DNA of 64,000 bases from CAZOHG01 sp964579725. Its GTDB lineage: Bacteria; Zhuqueibacterota; JdFR-76; BMS3Abin05. The stretch is from the NCBI GenBank assembly GCA_964579725.1, contig CAZOHG010000014.1, positions 1-64,000 of the forward strand. Reading direction: 5' to 3'. This document shows positions 8,056 through 15,803 of this stretch, one piece after another. The notes beneath the pieces are model-generated. The model saw nothing but the letters and a program-made list of their open reading frames with translations, made no database searches and had not been told where the DNA came from. A program made the position numbers and the translations under genes. How positions within the stretch are numbered: the stretch's first letter is position 1; every line of letters begins with the position of its first letter.

Positions 8056-10920
8056 ATGTTGGACGCAAAAAAGATTGAAGCAGATTTGAAAAAGCGGGTT
8101 TCCGGAGACGTTCGATTTGACAACGTCTCACGAATTTTATTCAGCACGGCGGCTTGTATGTACGAAATAAAGCCGCTGGGGGTGGTGTCTCCCAAGGACA
8201 AAAATGACGTCATTGAAGTCGTAAAATACGCTCACGATCACAATATTCCGGTTACGCCGCGTGGAGCCGGCTCCAGTTTGGCCGGGCAGGCAGTCGGCGC
8301 CGGAATTATTCTGGATTTCGCCAAATACATGAATCGAATTTTGGACATAAACATCGAGGAAAGAACCGTTCGTGTGCAGCCGGGGGCCATTTTCGGCCGA
8401 TTATTGGAAGCACTTAAACCGTACCAAATGTTTTTTCCGCCTGATCCGTCCAGTGGAAAGTTTTGTACCCTGGGAGGAATGGTGGCCAACAATTCCGGCG
8501 GTGCGCATTCGGTTAAATACGGCACAACCAAGGATTACATCGAAAGCCTGGAAGTAGTGCTTTCCAACGGTGAGCTCATTCAAACCGGAAATGTACCGGT
8601 GAACAAAGGAAATGCGGAACCCCTTTATCCTCAAAACAGTTTTGCCGACGATGTTTTTCAAAAAGTGTTCACGCTGGTTAGGCAGAATAAAAAGCAAATT
8701 GAGCGGCACACGCCGCACGTTTCGAAAAATGCCAGCGGGTACAATTTGAAAGAAACCTTCGACGGAAAAAACTACAATTTGGGAAAACTTTTTGTGGGTT
8801 CCGAAGGTACTTTGGGGGTTGTCACGGAAATGACGCTGAAAATAGTGCCGTTGCCGAAAGAACGAGCGGCTCTCTTGGCCTATTTTGACAGTCTCGACAA
8901 AGCGGGGGAGGCTTTGGTTCAGATTTTAAAACACAAGCCCAGCGCCCTGGAAATCATGGATCGTTACTTTTTCGATTTTGTTCGTGAAAACGACCCCAAA
9001 TTCGATGAAATTTTACCCCGAAATTTGGAGGCTGCTCTTCTTATTGAGTTCGAAGACGACGATTTGGCTCGGGTGCGCGAGCAGATCGAAACACAGGAAA
9101 AAGAGCTGTTGCAGGGGTCCAAATTGGCGTTCGGTGCCGAAAAAGCATTTGATCCCGCTGAGCAGGCTCGTCTTTGGGCTGTTCGGAGTTCCGCCTGGTC
9201 GCTTATTAACAAAGTGAAGGGGCGCCGGCGCCCGCAAAATTTTATTGACGACGTGGCCGTTGACCCCGCTAAGATTCCTGAATATTTGAGGGGGTTGTAC
9301 AAAATTTTCGACAAATACGGCGTCGTTGCCATTAATTACGGCCATGCCGGAAACGGAAACATTCACGTCAATCCGCTGCTGGATTTAAAAGACCCTGAGG
9401 ATTTGAAGCGGCTGCGAGGTCTGGCCGAAGACGTGGCTCAACTGGGGATTTCTTTGGGAGGAACAATTTCGGGAGAGCACGGCGACGGGCTGGTTCGATC
9501 GCCTTTCCTAAAGGATTTGTGGGGACCAGTCTACGACCTGTTTGAAGAAGTCAAGGCCATTTGCGACCCCCAGAATATTTTGAATCCCGGGAAAATTGCG
9601 GGACCTTTGAAATTTCAAATGGACGAAAATCTTCGCTACGGAAAAGATTACCGGCGCGTGAAAACGAACACATTTTTCGATCGACCCGATTTACAGGAAG
9701 AAATTGAAAAATGCCACGGCTGCGGAACCTGTTGGTCTTATTGTCCAATGGCTTTGGAATTGAAGGAGGAAGCGGCCACGGCCCGTTCCAAAGCCAATGT
9801 GCTGCGACATGTCATTTCGGGAAAAATAGACCCCGCCTACTTGTTAGACGACGATGTAAAACGCGTGATGGACATGTGTTACAATTGCAAGCTTTGCCTC
9901 ACCGAATGCCCCACCAACGTGGATATTCCCCGCATTGCCATTGAAGCCCGCACTTATTACGTGGAGCACAAAGGCCAATCCTTTCAAAATAGGGTTCTTG
10001 AAAATGCTTACTTGAATTCTAAAATAAACAGCCTGTTAGCGCCAATTTCCAATACGATTTTGAAAATACCGGTAACGCGGACACTCATGGATGCCACCGT
10101 TGGCATTCATCCCAAACGTGAATTTCCCGTTTTTGTCCGTCCCAGCTTTGATCGGTGGGCCAAAAAGCACCAATCGATTCAAGGCAAACGCAAGGTTGTT
10201 TATTTTGCCGGATGCTACGCTAATTTCAACGACGTAGATGGTGAGGCCATTGCAACGGTACAGGTTTTGGAGAAAAACAATGTGTCGGTGGTCATTCCCA
10301 AATTCAAGGGAAGCGGGGTGGCCAAAATTACGTTGGGCGATCGAGAATCGGTAAAAAAGGATGCCGAGTACAATATTCGCATTATGAAGTACTACATTGA
10401 ACAAGGATACGACATTGTCGCCAGTTCAGCCAGTCCCGGGTTGGCCATCAAACGGGATTGGCCGGAAATTTTGCACACGTCGGACGCCGAACTTGTTTCC
10501 AAGCACACCTACGATATTCATGAATATTTGTGGAAATTGCATGAGGCGGGGGAACTAAATACCGATTTCCACCCTCTTCACAAACGGATTGTTTACCACA
10601 ATCCGTGTCATTTGAAGGCGCAGAATATTTCGCGGGAACCCATTGAGTTGCTTCGGCTCATCCCGGGTGTGGAAGTTGTTGAAATTGAAGATACCTGCTG
10701 TGGAATGGCAGGAACGTTTGGGTTCAAAAAGCAGAATTTCGATCTTTCTTTGCGAATCGGAAATGCGCTGTTTCGAAATATCCGGTCGGCCGAACCTGAT
10801 TGGATTACCACCGGTTGTGGAACCTGCAACGTGCAAATTAAACAGGGAACGGGGCAGGAAGTTTTTCATCCGATGAAAATTCTCCGCGAGGCGTACGGGC
10901 TGGCAAAAACGGACTCGTAA
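8056..10920 (+). CDS. Fused FAD-linked oxidase / Fe-S / CCG-domain dehydrogenase (D-lactate or glycolate type)
   Basis: This 954-residue protein joins GlcD-like and GlcF-like halves. Residues about 35-220 form the PCMH-type FAD-binding domain (TPRGAGSSLAGQAVG). The C-terminal part of the oxidase half has HAGNGNIHVNP and GEHGDGLVR. Two 4Fe-4S motifs follow: CHGCGTCWSYCP and CYNCKLCLTECP. The last 250 residues contain two CCG (cysteine-rich) repeats; the second is intact (NPCH, CCGMAGTFG, GCGTC) while the first keeps only its first Cys, with G-S-G in place of C-C-G. Such fusions oxidise D-lactate, glycolate or D-2-hydroxyglutarate and pass electrons to quinone or flavoprotein; substrate is uncertain. 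The sigma-54 activator gene follows 34 bp later and may regulate it. Confidence 0.9.
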   Translation: MLDAKKIEADLKKRVSGDVRFDNVSRILFSTAACMYEIKPLGVVSPKDKNDVIEVVKYAHDHNIPVTPRGAGSSLAGQAVGAGIILDFAKYMNRILDINIEERTVRVQPGAIFGRLLEALKPYQMFFPPDPSSGKFCTLGGMVANNSGGAHSVKYGTTKDYIESLEVVLSNGELIQTGNVPVNKGNAEPLYPQNSFADDVFQKVFTLVRQNKKQIERHTPHVSKNASGYNLKETFDGKNYNLGKLFVGSEGTLGVVTEMTLKIVPLPKERAALLAYFDSLDKAGEALVQILKHKPSALEIMDRYFFDFVRENDPKFDEILPRNLEAALLIEFEDDDLARVREQIETQEKELLQGSKLAFGAEKAFDPAEQARLWAVRSSAWSLINKVKGRRRPQNFIDDVAVDPAKIPEYLRGLYKIFDKYGVVAINYGHAGNGNIHVNPLLDLKDPEDLKRLRGLAEDVAQLGISLGGTISGEHGDGLVRSPFLKDLWGPVYDLFEEVKAICDPQNILNPGKIAGPLKFQMDENLRYGKDYRRVKTNTFFDRPDLQEEIEKCHGCGTCWSYCPMALELKEEAATARSKANVLRHVISGKIDPAYLLDDDVKRVMDMCYNCKLCLTECPTNVDIPRIAIEARTYYVEHKGQSFQNRVLENAYLNSKINSLLAPISNTILKIPVTRTLMDATVGIHPKREFPVFVRPSFDRWAKKHQSIQGKRKVVYFAGCYANFNDVDGEAIATVQVLEKNNVSVVIPKFKGSGVAKITLGDRESVKKDAEYNIRIMKYYIEQGYDIVASSASPGLAIKRDWPEILHTSDAELVSKHTYDIHEYLWKLHEAGELNTDFHPLHKRIVYHNPCHLKAQNISREPIELLRLIPGVEVVEIEDTCCGMAGTFGFKKQNFDLSLRIGNALFRNIRSAEPDWITTGCGTCNVQIKQGTGQEVFHPMKILREAYGLAKTDS

Positions 10921-10954
10921 TTTCGAGCGAAATAAAGAAGTGAGGCGTTTGAAA

Positions 10955-12637
10955 ATGCCCCGAACAAAAATAGAAAAAGTCCAGCCTCCGGTGCCCATGT
11001 TCACTGTGGACACCAAAGGGGAAATCCTAACCTGGTCACCCCAAATGGAATCGCTTCTAAGACTGAAATCCTCGGAGGCGGTTGGCCAAAATTGCGACGA
11101 AATTTTGGATTGTCGGCGCCCAAAAGATTGTATTTTGGAGCGCGGCAAAGACCCCGTCAATATTTTGCACCTTTGTCCCGTCACTTTTCGACTGAATGGG
11201 GGTAAAGACAACGAGCTCATCTTAAACGAGCTGCCTATTTTTGACGAAAAAGGCCGGTTGTCCGGCGCAATTATTTACGTTGTTCGACTGCCGCGCGAAA
11301 CCCGCTCACAAACTCATTGTATTAATGCCAAGGAAGAGTTTTCGGCCATTATTAACAGTATTGCGGACGGCGTGTTTACAATCGATCAATCTTGGAGGGT
11401 CACGTCGTTTAATCGAGCCGCCCAAGAAATTACTGGTTTTAAAGAAGAAGAGGTTGTCGGCAAATTCTGCAAAGATATTTTGCGTTCCAACAAGTGCAGC
11501 GAGGGTTGTCCGTTGGCGCTCACTTTGGAGAAAGACCACCAGATTTTTCGATACGAATTGGAGATCCTGGACAAAAACGGCAAGAAGCACACCATTAGTG
11601 CGAACACGTCCGTTTTGAAGGATTTGTACGATCACCCCATTGGCGGAATTGTTTCTTTTCACGATATTTCCACATTGAAACAATTGGTCAACCACATGAA
11701 AGGCAAGAGCCTGTTTGAAGGGATGGTGGGGCGATCCAAATCCATGCAAGAAATTTTTGATCTCGTTGAAGACATTGCTGACAGCCGCTCCACGGTGCTC
11801 ATTACAGGCGAAAGTGGAACGGGCAAAGAAATGATTGCCAACGCTATTCAAAGGCGCAGCAATCGCCGGAATAAGCCGTTTATTAAAGTCAATTGCAGCG
11901 TTTTCTCAGAAGGCCTTTTGGAAAGCGAACTTTTTGGTCACGTAAAAGGAGCGTTTACAGATGCTCGCTACGACAAGCCGGGGCGTTTTGAATTGGCCGA
12001 CGGGGGGACCCTCTTTTTGGATGAAATTGGGGATGCTTCTCCGAAAATCCAATTAAAATTGCTTCGAGTGTTGCAGGAACACGAATTTGAACGTGTAGGC
12101 GGCGTAAAAACCATTCACGTGGACGTCCGGGTCATTGCTGCAACCAATAGGAACCTTGAAGAAGCTATTGCAGACGGTCGATTTCGACAGGACCTATTTT
12201 ACCGCTTAAACGTCATTCCCATTCACGTACCGCCGTTGCGAGAACGCAAAGACGACATTCCGTATTTAATTGAGCGCTTTTTGGAAAAATACCGCTTGTT
12301 GACGGGCAAAGAGATTCATGACATTTCCACCACTGCCATGGACATTCTCATGCTGTACGAGTACCCCGGCAATATCCGCGAGTTGGAAAATGCAATCGAA
12401 TACGCATTCAATATGGCCAAAGGCTCGGTAATTGAAGAAGAGAATTTACCTTTTTCTATTCGCAGTTGCGAATGCCGGCGTAGCATCGCCGAAATCAATA
12501 AAAAACCTTCATATTCCGATGAAGTGTTGAAGGTTCTGGAGGAAGTGCGGTGGAATCGGCAGAAGGCGGCTGCGCGATTGGGAATCAGTCGGGTAACGCT
12601 CTGGCGCTATATGAAAAAATACGGGCTGGAAAAATAA
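10955..12637 (+). CDS. PAS-domain sigma-54-dependent transcriptional activator
   Basis: The 560-residue protein has two N-terminal PAS-like regions (about residues 10-100 and 125-240), a central AAA+ domain and a Fis-type helix-turn-helix. Walker A is GESGTGKE at 285-292. The sigma-54 contact loop reads GAFTDA (332-337), not the canonical GAFTGA. The second PAS carries several cysteines (CKDILRSNKCSEGCP), a pattern compatible with redox or metal sensing, though this is inference. The HTH is …QKAAARLGISRVTLWRYMKK. The ATG at 10955 is preferred over the GTG at 10940 because GAGG sits 9 bp before it. There is no receiver domain, so the signal is probably sensed directly. The dehydrogenase gene upstream and the selenoperoxiredoxins downstream are candidate targets; no clear -24/-12 promoter was found near either. 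Confidence 0.92.
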   Translation: MPRTKIEKVQPPVPMFTVDTKGEILTWSPQMESLLRLKSSEAVGQNCDEILDCRRPKDCILERGKDPVNILHLCPVTFRLNGGKDNELILNELPIFDEKGRLSGAIIYVVRLPRETRSQTHCINAKEEFSAIINSIADGVFTIDQSWRVTSFNRAAQEITGFKEEEVVGKFCKDILRSNKCSEGCPLALTLEKDHQIFRYELEILDKNGKKHTISANTSVLKDLYDHPIGGIVSFHDISTLKQLVNHMKGKSLFEGMVGRSKSMQEIFDLVEDIADSRSTVLITGESGTGKEMIANAIQRRSNRRNKPFIKVNCSVFSEGLLESELFGHVKGAFTDARYDKPGRFELADGGTLFLDEIGDASPKIQLKLLRVLQEHEFERVGGVKTIHVDVRVIAATNRNLEEAIADGRFRQDLFYRLNVIPIHVPPLRERKDDIPYLIERFLEKYRLLTGKEIHDISTTAMDILMLYEYPGNIRELENAIEYAFNMAKGSVIEEENLPFSIRSCECRRSIAEINKKPSYSDEVLKVLEEVRWNRQKAAARLGISRVTLWRYMKKYGLEK

Positions 12638-12932
12638 AATCGCCTACAAAAAGGCTCCCGTTTTCGGATGACTCTTCGGAACCCCATTCCATTGAAACGG
12701 ATTTTCCCAACAGTTCGCTCTTGTTCTTTTTGTGGCGAATGCAATGAAAGCGGGAAAATTTGGAATTTGCTGATTAAAGCCATTCAATCCGCGTGCAAAA
12801 TCCCGCTCAAAAATTTCCCCCTTTGAATTTCTCTCAAAAAGAACTTGAATTTGACCAAATTAATTTTTATATTAATAGCGATTCTTAAGATTAATTGGTC
12901 TCTTAAACCCCAAACCAGCAAGGAGGAGTACA
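12638..12932. other. Intergenic leader region upstream of the first selenoperoxiredoxin
   Basis: No gene seen. The proximal half is unremarkable. The distal half is strongly AT-rich and contains the promoter at 12845-12873. An imperfect inverted repeat (GACCAA…TTAAT near 12853 and ATTAATTGGTC at 12890-12900) spans the -10 and start region and could be a redox-regulator operator; this is a visual impression only. Confidence 0.35.
12845..12873 (+). promoter_or_regulatory. Sigma-70-type promoter for the selenoperoxiredoxin genes
   Basis: TTGAAT, exactly 17 bp, then TATATT. The same -10 hexamer and spacing recur at several other gene starts in this window. The predicted start near 12880 leaves a leader of about 50 nt before the AGGAGG ribosome site. 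Confidence 0.65.
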
Positions 12933-13532
12933 ATGCCTGCACAAGTAGGAAAAGAGGCACCTGACTTCACGGCGAGCGCCTTTTACAAAGGCGAGATCAA
13001 AGAAGTCAAGTTGTCTGACTACCGCGGGAAATGGGTAGTCCTTTGTTTTTACCCGGGTGATTTTACCTTTGTCTGACCCACCGAATTGTCGGCAGTTGCC
13101 GCCAAGTACGATGAAATTTCCGCATTAGGAGCGGAAGTCCTTTCTGTCAGTGTGGACAGTGTTTTTTCCCACAAAGTCTGGCATGAAACCGAATTAAGCA
13201 AAATGGTGCCAGAAATTCCTTACCCCATGTTATCGGATCCCAACGGAAAAATAGGGCGCGAATACGGCGTGTACAGCGAGGATGGTGGCGTGGACATTCG
13301 GGGGCGATTTATTATTGATCCCGACGGGGTGATCCAAGCCATGGAAGTCCTCACACCGCCGGTTGGCCGAAATGTGAGCGAATTGATTCGTCAGTTGAAG
13401 GCTTACCAGCACGTTCGGAAAACCGGTGAAGTGACACCGTCCGGGTGGACGCCCGGTAAACCAACGCTGAAACCGGGTATTGCGATTGCAGGCAAAATCT
13501 GGGAACAGTGGAAACCGGAAAACGCCTTTTAA
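12933..13532 (+). CDS. Selenocysteine-containing peroxiredoxin (AhpC/Prx1 type), cytosolic
   Basis: The frame from the ATG at 12933 (AGGAGGAG 4 bp upstream) runs to 13532 with a single internal TGA at 13074-13076, codon 48. It falls exactly at the peroxidatic cysteine: FYPGDFTFV-U-PTEL, where other peroxiredoxins read FTFVCPTE. Homology continues without a frame change on both sides, so readthrough as selenocysteine is the best explanation; total 199 residues. A hairpin 17 nt after the TGA fits a bacterial SECIS. The enzyme would reduce H2O2 or organic peroxides. The usual resolving Cys near the C-terminus (VCPxGW) is Thr here (EVTPSGW), leaving only C38 besides Sec48. No signal peptide. Standard gene callers would report a truncated or split gene. 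Confidence 0.93.
13086..13105 (+). promoter_or_regulatory. Bacterial SECIS-like hairpin of the first peroxiredoxin
   Basis: Stem CGGC/GCCG (13090-13093 with 13098-13101) with apical loop AGTT, then a T-C mismatch and a lower stem TTG/CAA. The loop begins 17 nt after the TGA and has a G in its second position, both within the known bacterial SECIS pattern recognised by SelB. Confidence 0.7.
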
Positions 13533-13553
13533 GAAAAATCTCTTACTCAATGT

Positions 13554-13588
13554 AAAATGGCAAACGGACGATTTCTGTTTGCCATTTT
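13554..13588 (+). terminator. Terminator-like hairpin between the two peroxiredoxin genes
   Basis: A 12-bp perfect stem (AAAATGGCAAAC with GTTTGCCATTTT) around an 11-nt loop, starting 21 bp after the first stop codon. The A- and T-rich ends make it work in either direction. The second gene has its own AGGAGGT site 35 bp further on and may depend on readthrough. Confidence 0.6.
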
Positions 13589-13631
13589 GCTTTCAAATGT
13601 TTCAAATCCAAAATCAAAAGGAGGTGACGCA

Positions 13632-14378
13632 ATGATGAAACGCTGGCGAACCGTCCTTTGGGCAGTCGCCCTAACGCTTGTGCTGGTAGGAACGGGTACG
13701 GCGCAGGTGTTGGGCCCCTGCGGCGCGAGTCCGCAGAAAGCCAAAAAGGGCGTCAAAATGGAAATGAAAATGCCCCACATGTCAGGAATGCAAATGGCAA
13801 AACAGGGGCACCGCCTGTTGCTTCCAGGCGATTCGGCCATTAATTTCAGTTTGCCTGCCGTAGTCGGGCACGACATTAAAACCATTAAGTTGTCCGATTA
13901 CGCCGGAAAATGGCGGGTTGTGTGCTTCTATCCCGGTGACTTTACCTTCGTCTGACCCACCGAACTTGCTGCAGTTGCAGCCAAATACAAAGAGTTAAAG
14001 GCCATGAATGTGGAGGTCATTGCCATTAGTACCGACACGCAATTTTCGCACTGGATGTGGAAAAAGACATCGCCTTCCATTAAAAAGGTGGACTATCCGA
14101 TGGCAGCAGACCATTCCGGTGCGGTGGCACGTGCGTACGGTGTTTACAATGCCAAAACAGGCATGGCCTACCGAGCACGGTTTATTATTTCGCCGGACGG
14201 TGTGGTGAAGGCTGTGGAAGTGCTGACCCCGCCCCTGGGCCGGAATGTGAATGAATTAATTCGACAAATCAAGGCTCTTCAAACCATTGCCAAGCATCCC
14301 GGAAAAGCCGCTCCGGCGGGATGGGAACCGGGCAAGAAATTGATTGGAACCGGGAAAGATTACATCGGCGTGTATTGA
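13632..14378 (+). CDS. Selenocysteine-containing peroxiredoxin, exported, with Met-rich linker
   Basis: This is a second peroxiredoxin of 248 residues with an in-frame TGA at 13953-13955 (codon 108), again in FYPGDFTFV-U-PTEL. It starts with a signal peptide (RRW-type basic start, then VLWAVALTLVLVGTGTAQ), so the enzyme should act in the periplasm or at the envelope. After it comes a methionine/histidine-rich linker (M-E-M-K-M-P-H-M-S-G-M-Q-M) that could bind copper. The C-terminal resolving Cys is Ala (KAAPAGW). The body is about as long as the cytosolic partner and clearly paralogous, with the same downstream hairpin. Two adjacent ATGs (13632, 13635) follow AGGAGGTG. Export of a selenoperoxiredoxin suggests defence against extracellular peroxide; reductant unknown. 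Confidence 0.92.
13966..13983 (+). promoter_or_regulatory. Bacterial SECIS-like hairpin of the second peroxiredoxin
   Basis: Stem GCTGC/GCAGC (13968-13972 with 13977-13981), apical loop AGTT, loop start again 17 nt after the TGA. Relative to the first gene, one stem pair changes from G-C to T-A on both sides, a compensatory change that supports a selected RNA structure. Confidence 0.72.
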
Positions 14379-14394
14379 GCTTTGTAACCAGTGA

Positions 14395-14420
14395 AAAGGG
14401 CGGTCTTTGAACCGCCCTTT
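14395..14420 (+). terminator. Intrinsic terminator after the peroxiredoxin pair
   Basis: Ten-bp stem AAAGGGCGGT / ACCGCCCTTT with a 6-nt loop, 16 bp after the second stop codon. It separates the plus-strand peroxiredoxins from the converging minus-strand GWxTD gene and can act for the plus direction; a short T tail is contained in the stem. Confidence 0.75.
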
Positions 14421-14524
14421 CCATTTAAATGTGAAATGTACCGATTTTTTCTCACGATTTTAAACATAAACCCGGTTGTCTTTCAGTCAAGAAGAGTCCC
14501 AATAGAACCACCTGAAATTTTGGA

Positions 14525-15778
14525 CTAATAGCTTTCCTGTGAAATCAAATGGTAGTCGCCCGTGTTGTTTTCATCCACAAAAACAAATCGCAAACGCAAA
14601 TTGTAATATGTCCAAATAATGTACGGAGGTTGGTCGCTAAACATGTCGCCTTCGTTCCGGTAGATGTCGTCCGGAGGGCCGTAAATGATGTAAATGCGCC
14701 CCAAATCGGTTCTCCAGCCTTGTTCCAAATTATTGGAAAAATGCTCATTAGCGTATTCTACGCGACGGTAGAATTCTTTTAGCAAGGGATTGGTGTCGGA
14801 ATTGGGCAGGGGATTGCGTTTGGCCCAAAATTGCTTAAAAAGTTGTTTTTGCTCTGCAGGTGGGGCTTTTTTAAGGCGATGCCACTCTTCGGTGCGCATG
14901 ACATATTGCATGGGATCGATGATATCTATTAGCGTGGATTCCTTTGCCAATTTTGAAATTTTTCTCCGAATCCAGATTGGGCGAGAGGTTCGATTTGCCC
15001 TGGTTCCCACCAGCGAAAGTTTCACAAAATAATGACCCGCTGACAATTTTTTCAACGGCAAAATCTGATGAACAGAATGAATACCTCTGACAAGAGAAAG
15101 GGGACGTTTTTCCGAATAGACCACCTGATTGTTCAAAGATTTAATTTCAATTTTCAAAATGGCATGAGGACGATCCCTTTTGCAGACGATTCGTGTGAAA
15201 AATGAAACGGAATCCAGGTCCTGGGGCCTGAAAAAAGGCAGCAGATTAGCGGTACCGAGAGTCGTGTCTGTTGCGGATTTCAGAAAAAGAATGTCGCCAA
15301 ATGCGGGTGCTTTGCCAATATAATCGGGCGATTTAAATTCTTCCGAACGCAAAGCAGGACTTTCGGAAATCCGGTCGAACAGCCGAATTTTGAGCCTATA
15401 TTTGCCCGGTTTCAGGAGAATTTTCTCGAAATGCGAAAAGAATTTTTTCTGACTCAAGGTCATTTGAAAGGAATCCACACGGGCGGTGTCCACAATGTCC
15501 CGAGAAAAGACGGTTTGTTCGTCCTGATTTTCGACCGTAATCGTCCAGACCGCCGAAGCAAAAAAGGTGTGTGCTTGTTTTTCAAAGAGAAGCGTGGCGT
15601 AGGGAATTTCAAAAAAAGTCAGTAGCTCGTTTTGGCCGGGTACAGTGGAAGGCAGATTGTAGAATGTGTAAAAGAACTCCACCCGATTTTTCCTGTGGTA
15701 GAAATGTTGAGCAAAACTTGTTTGAGAAAAGACAAGGATCCAAAAAATAAGAAGATGTAACCGCCATGAGAATTTCAT
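14525..15778 (-). CDS. GWxTD-domain secreted protein
   Basis: The 417-residue protein begins with a signal peptide (LHLLIFWILVFSQTSFAQ) and ends with the diagnostic GWxTD domain: QGWRTDLGRIYIIYGPPDDIY. This domain is common in Bacteroidota, Calditrichota, Acidobacteriota and relatives and has no established biochemical function. The middle is beta-rich and probably Ig-like, with no catalytic motif. It is the second gene of a two-gene unit, 25 bp after the peptidase-MA/propeller/barrel gene, and has GGGAG before its ATG. An envelope or periplasmic role alongside that outer-membrane protein is inferred from the arrangement. Confidence 0.85.
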   Translation of the reverse strand: MKFSWRLHLLIFWILVFSQTSFAQHFYHRKNRVEFFYTFYNLPSTVPGQNELLTFFEIPYATLLFEKQAHTFFASAVWTITVENQDEQTVFSRDIVDTARVDSFQMTLSQKKFFSHFEKILLKPGKYRLKIRLFDRISESPALRSEEFKSPDYIGKAPAFGDILFLKSATDTTLGTANLLPFFRPQDLDSVSFFTRIVCKRDRPHAILKIEIKSLNNQVVYSEKRPLSLVRGIHSVHQILPLKKLSAGHYFVKLSLVGTRANRTSRPIWIRRKISKLAKESTLIDIIDPMQYVMRTEEWHRLKKAPPAEQKQLFKQFWAKRNPLPNSDTNPLLKEFYRRVEYANEHFSNNLEQGWRTDLGRIYIIYGPPDDIYRNEGDMFSDQPPYIIWTYYNLRLRFVFVDENNTGDYHLISQESY

Positions 15779-15803
15779 TTCAATTCTCCCAAATCATTTG
15801 GTT

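Noticed and set aside
13077..13532. Reading the first peroxiredoxin as a pseudogene with a nonsense mutation
   Set aside because: The TGA lies exactly at the peroxidatic residue, the paralogue has the same codon at the same place, a SECIS-like hairpin follows both and tRNA-Sec is in the window.
13557..13955. Upstream extension of the exported peroxiredoxin to an ATG at 13557
   Set aside because: That stretch is the terminator hairpin between the two genes; the ATGs at 13632/13635 have AGGAGGTG and begin a clean signal peptide.
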